This document shows positions 61,012 through 64,000 of a stretch of DNA of 64,000 nt, piece by piece. Below the pieces are notes generated by a model. It was not told where the DNA came from. It saw only the letters and a program-made list of their open reading frames with translations, and ran no database searches. The stretch comes from Clarkia xantiana subsp. parviflora (taxonomy: Eukaryota; Streptophyta; Magnoliopsida; Myrtales; Onagraceae), in contig JAPTYO010000007.1 of assembly GCA_036873135.1 (NCBI GenBank), forward strand, positions 9,344,763-9,408,762, read 5' to 3'. The first letter of the stretch is position 1; each line of letters begins with the position of its first letter. The translations under genes were made by a program, and so were the position numbers.

Positions 61012-61978
61012 CGAGCAAGACTTAGAGGAGGAGACCGCGCGTAAGAAGAGAGAAGGATAGGAAAGGAAAGGAAATAAGAAATAACCGGATTTGCTTGCAG
61101 GTTCCGGTCGAGGAAGACTCGAGGAGAGAGAGAGAGACGGTGCCTTTGGGTAGAGAGAAGCCCATGAAGTCCTTGGGCCTTGTTTGAATGAGAGGGAAAT
61201 GCAGATAGAGTGAGGAATAAATTTATTTTATTTTTTGTAATTTGCTTCCGTCCAAACCGTTTTTCCCGCATTTTCAGGGATATATACCTTCATCAAAAAA
61301 AAAAAAGGGATATATACAATTTTTTTTTTTTTTTGCCAAATATACGATAGTTTTTCAATAATTATGGTTTTTCATTTACCATTATGGTTTTGGCCGAATT
61401 TCTATTTTTACCATTATGGTTATATATACATATATCACGGGTCTTTTTACTATGGTCCACAAGCACCGTACTTGTGGTGGCTTTTTTTTTTTTTACATTT
61501 TTATATTGTTTTAAAAAGTGAATCATATATGAAAATTAATATTATTAATAATATGATACAATTATGTATTACTAAAAGAATCATATTTTTTTTATAGTGC
61601 GATGGAGTTATGATAATAATTTATATATTCATAATTTTTATAATTACAGTATATTAACGTTATAATACAAAATATAATAACTTATGTAACTCTAGTTTAG
61701 TGACATCATAACCATTCTTATTTTTTCTACATTCGTACCTATTGATTAGTCTTACCGTATACACTTTGACAAAACTCGCTCTTAAATATTTTCTTAACAT
61801 TTGTATTTTAATAGTCGTTGAACCTTAAAGCCATAGGGGACATGTTTGTTTGCATGTATTAGAATATACTAATACCTCATACATGTCGTAACTAATACTT
61901 TGTTTGTTTTGCTTTGGTATATGTATTAGCTAATACTCGTTTCTATAGTAAATTATGTATTAGCTAATACATAGTACA
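61012..61978. other. HisRS upstream region and AT-rich spacer
   Basis: 61012-61270 is probable 5' UTR and promoter of HisRS. It carries an upstream frame (61271-61005) whose TGA overlaps the HisRS start region, a TGGGCC-like site II word near 61174 and an E2F-type TTTCCCGC at 61262-61269. From 61840 a ggggacatgtttgtttgc phrase may be the start of a DNA-transposon end that is cut by the retroelement at 61979. Confidence 0.45.
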
Positions 61979-62565
61979 TGTTTCGACCGGGTTATCGCGG
62001 GTTGCCCGCGGGATAGCCCGTCGAACTCGTCGGGTTGGATGCGAGCTAAATCCGCCTTTTGATGTCGTGCGCGGGCTCTAGCTTCGTCTTCCAAAAGAGG
62101 GCAAGTCTTTCCGGCTCTCTAGCAGATCGTCCGTCAGCCCCTGCAAAGGAGCGCTACCAAGCAGTCCCCGTGGAGAGGGGGGGGTGCTTGACGTGCTCAC
62201 TCCGACGATCAACATCAGTAATTTTCTAGAGAGAGAAAGGGAGGGTTTTTAGAGAGAAGTCAGAGCTTTTTCCCAAGCTTGCCCAAAGTGATTTTGGAAA
62301 TGAATCGAATTGACTTGAAAATGTTCACCCCCAAGGTGGCTATTTATAGGCAACCTTGGACCGTAAACCGGTTTTGACCCGGTTCAATGGGGAAATGTGA
62401 ACCGGGATGTAGGGGTAAGCTTCGGGAAAAGGGTTCTGACGTGCGTCTCAGGCGGCTGTCATGGACGGGACGCGCGCGCCTCTGAAACAAAGGTTTCGGA
62501 CACATAGGAGTTAATGTAAAAACCGGGTCTCCGTATACGTCCGAGGTAAAATGGGGGGTGTGCGC

Positions 62566-62765
62566 GACACCCCCCGGGTAAGCTTAGGTTTACCCGGAAA
62601 TTCCGGGTAAGCCAAGCTTACCCGGAATTCCGGGTAAGCTGGGGCTTACCCGGAATTTCCGGGTAAGCTAAGCTTACCCGGAAATTCCGGGTAAGTTAGG
62701 CTTACCCGGAAATTTCCGGGTAAGCCCCCCGGGGATGCCGGGCAAGTTCGAACTTGCCCGGTTTT
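62566..62765. repeat. Palindrome array in U3 of the right-edge LTR
   Basis: Repeated units of the type cttacccggaaatt-ccgggtaag: each unit is an inverted repeat and neighbours are mutually complementary. Position between LTR start and TATA box is the same as in the complete element, but the word is different (ccgggtaag instead of ccgggttgc). Confidence 0.9.
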
Positions 62766-62872
62766 CCCCGGTTAGCTTGAAATTGAGGAGGAACGGTGAT
62801 TCCCGTACGTGCACGAGGTCCGAATAATTAAAACCGAGCCCGGATCACGCGTATGTCCATCACTTGCCCCCG

Positions 62873-64000
62873 AGTTAAACAATGGCTTGACCTTTGTTTA
62901 ACTCTATTATAAGATAGGGCATATGCGTGAGTCGGGCCGTCCGCTCACCTTGAGTTTTAACCTACCAAGGGTGGACGCGCGTGGCTCCGACGAATTCCTT
63001 GCCTTAGTTTTTGAGATGGTCATGCTTGGTAACTGCATGCAGGGTTAGTAGCATAACAGACTACGAATAATATGAAAAATATGATCGTTTGGAGAATTAA
63101 GATGCGAGCACGCACGAAATTTTTCGAGCTCATACGATGAGCTAATAAATACGGAATGTTCATGATAGGACTAAGTGTATCAAAATGATAATAAATCATG
63201 TAAGTCTTGACAAAATGTTTTTCGTGTAGTGCGATAGTTTTTGGGAGCTCGTCGTCCGAGACGGTCGTCTTGACGGCGAGACGACGGTTTTGAGTGAATG
63301 AAATAGGGCCGAGTTTTGGAAAATCACATGCAACGGCCCTAATACGAAAAAATCATAATTTCGACGTTTTCAAAAAGTTGAGGGTATTTGAAATGACTTA
63401 GATAAAATTATCCAAGTCATTTGATAGTTAAGAACCCAAGCCATCAACAACTTCAAAAAATGAATGGTAGATAGGAATATACCTCCTTGATGTATGGTAC
63501 TTACCATGTTGTGTAGTCCCCTCTCTTCCATGATAGTTTATAAAACTATCAACTTTTGAATTGGTTGTGGTGAGAGTTTTGGAGGGGCTAAGGTAGGGAT
63601 TTTAGGAACTCACTCTAGGGTGCAAGGGAGACCACATTCCGGCCGGCCACCACCAGGAGCACCACCGGCGACGTCAGGGCGGCGCAGCGGCGGCGAGGCG
63701 GCGGCGGCAGGCGGCGGGTCCGGCGGCTGTGGCGGGGGCGGCTGCAACCTTTGTGGTTCGATTTTGAGCCCGATTCGATCCGATTTCGAGTCCTTTTTGT
63801 CGAGCATCGATTGGTAATGTCCTCCACTCACTTTTCTTGATGTTGAATAGATCTATAGGGCTGCACATTTGAATTTCAATAAGGTGCCTTGTAGGTGTTT
63901 GATAAAATGCATGAGTGAAGTTTTTTGCTTGATTTTCAAAATTTGCTTTTGGCTAAGCTCTAGGTGTAAATAGATAGAGTTAAGGATAGCGAACTCCCTT
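62873..64000. other. Internal 3' region of the right-edge element
   Basis: No coding motif. The GC-rich block at about 63610-63780 opens several overlapping Pro/Arg/Gly-rich frames that look compositional. Confidence 0.6.

Larger units (their letters stand above)
61979..64000 (-). mobile_element. 3' end of a second TAT-like LTR retrotransposon (partial, runs off window)
   Basis: On the minus strand the LTR covers 62862-61979 (884 bp) and starts TGATGG, ending CGAAACA, like the complete element. A ctcgggggcaag polypurine tract lies at 62874-62863 directly before it. A TATAAATA box lies at 62348-62341. The following 1.1 kb (62875-64000) should be the 3' internal region and shows no pol frame. 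The 5' LTR and target duplication partner of gtaca (61974-61978) lie beyond the window. Confidence 0.85.

Noticed and set aside
63610..63868. Four overlapping Pro/Arg/Gly-rich frames at the right edge
   Set aside because: GC-rich repeat-element interior with frames open on both strands; no motif.

Overview
This is a stretch of a flowering-plant nuclear genome, most likely a eudicot. Genes are split by many GT-AG introns, spacers are AT-rich, and the proteins (plastid threonine deaminase, pectin enzymes, DP factor, organellar HisRS) are plant types. I rebuilt eight complete protein-coding genes by joining exons. In all eight the summed coding length is a multiple of three and every exon join has GT...AG borders, so the models are good, though UTRs are not resolved.

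Layout: threonine deaminase (1223-4311, -); a probable solo LTR (5862-6642) and an unidentified minus-strand locus (about 6715-7853); a Helitron (9872-11235, -) followed by a complete, very young gag-only LTR retrotransposon (11285-20659) and Helitron-like termini (20665-21257). Next come a PPR pseudogene trace (about 23695-23960, -), VPS37 of ESCRT-I (24282-26475, -), a pectinesterase (28544-31430, +), spliceosomal SF3A2 (31587-33552, -) divergent from a GT31 galactosyltransferase (34043-36633, +), a pectate lyase (40985-46576, +), a 5'-truncated LINE (47621-50609, +), the E2F partner DP (52365-55716, -), organellar histidyl-tRNA synthetase (57016-61011, -) and the 3' LTR of a second retroelement running off the right edge (61979-64000, -).

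The genes do not form a pathway or cluster. Two act in the cell wall (pectinesterase removes methyl esters from pectin, pectate lyase cuts the demethylated product) and the galactosyltransferase acts in the Golgi; the rest are housekeeping genes. What the genes share is their transposon load: related foldback elements sit in introns of the pectinesterase, pectate lyase and HisRS genes.

The most unusual material is in the retroelements. The complete element has LTRs that look identical base for base except for a 184-bp difference confined to an array of short palindromes in U3. It encodes only a gag-derived protein with two copies of a zinc-knuckle-like module, and it carries perfectly phased 36-bp and 66-bp tandem arrays. 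The element at the right edge has the same architecture (palindrome array in U3, same LTR start and polypurine tract) with a different palindrome sequence.
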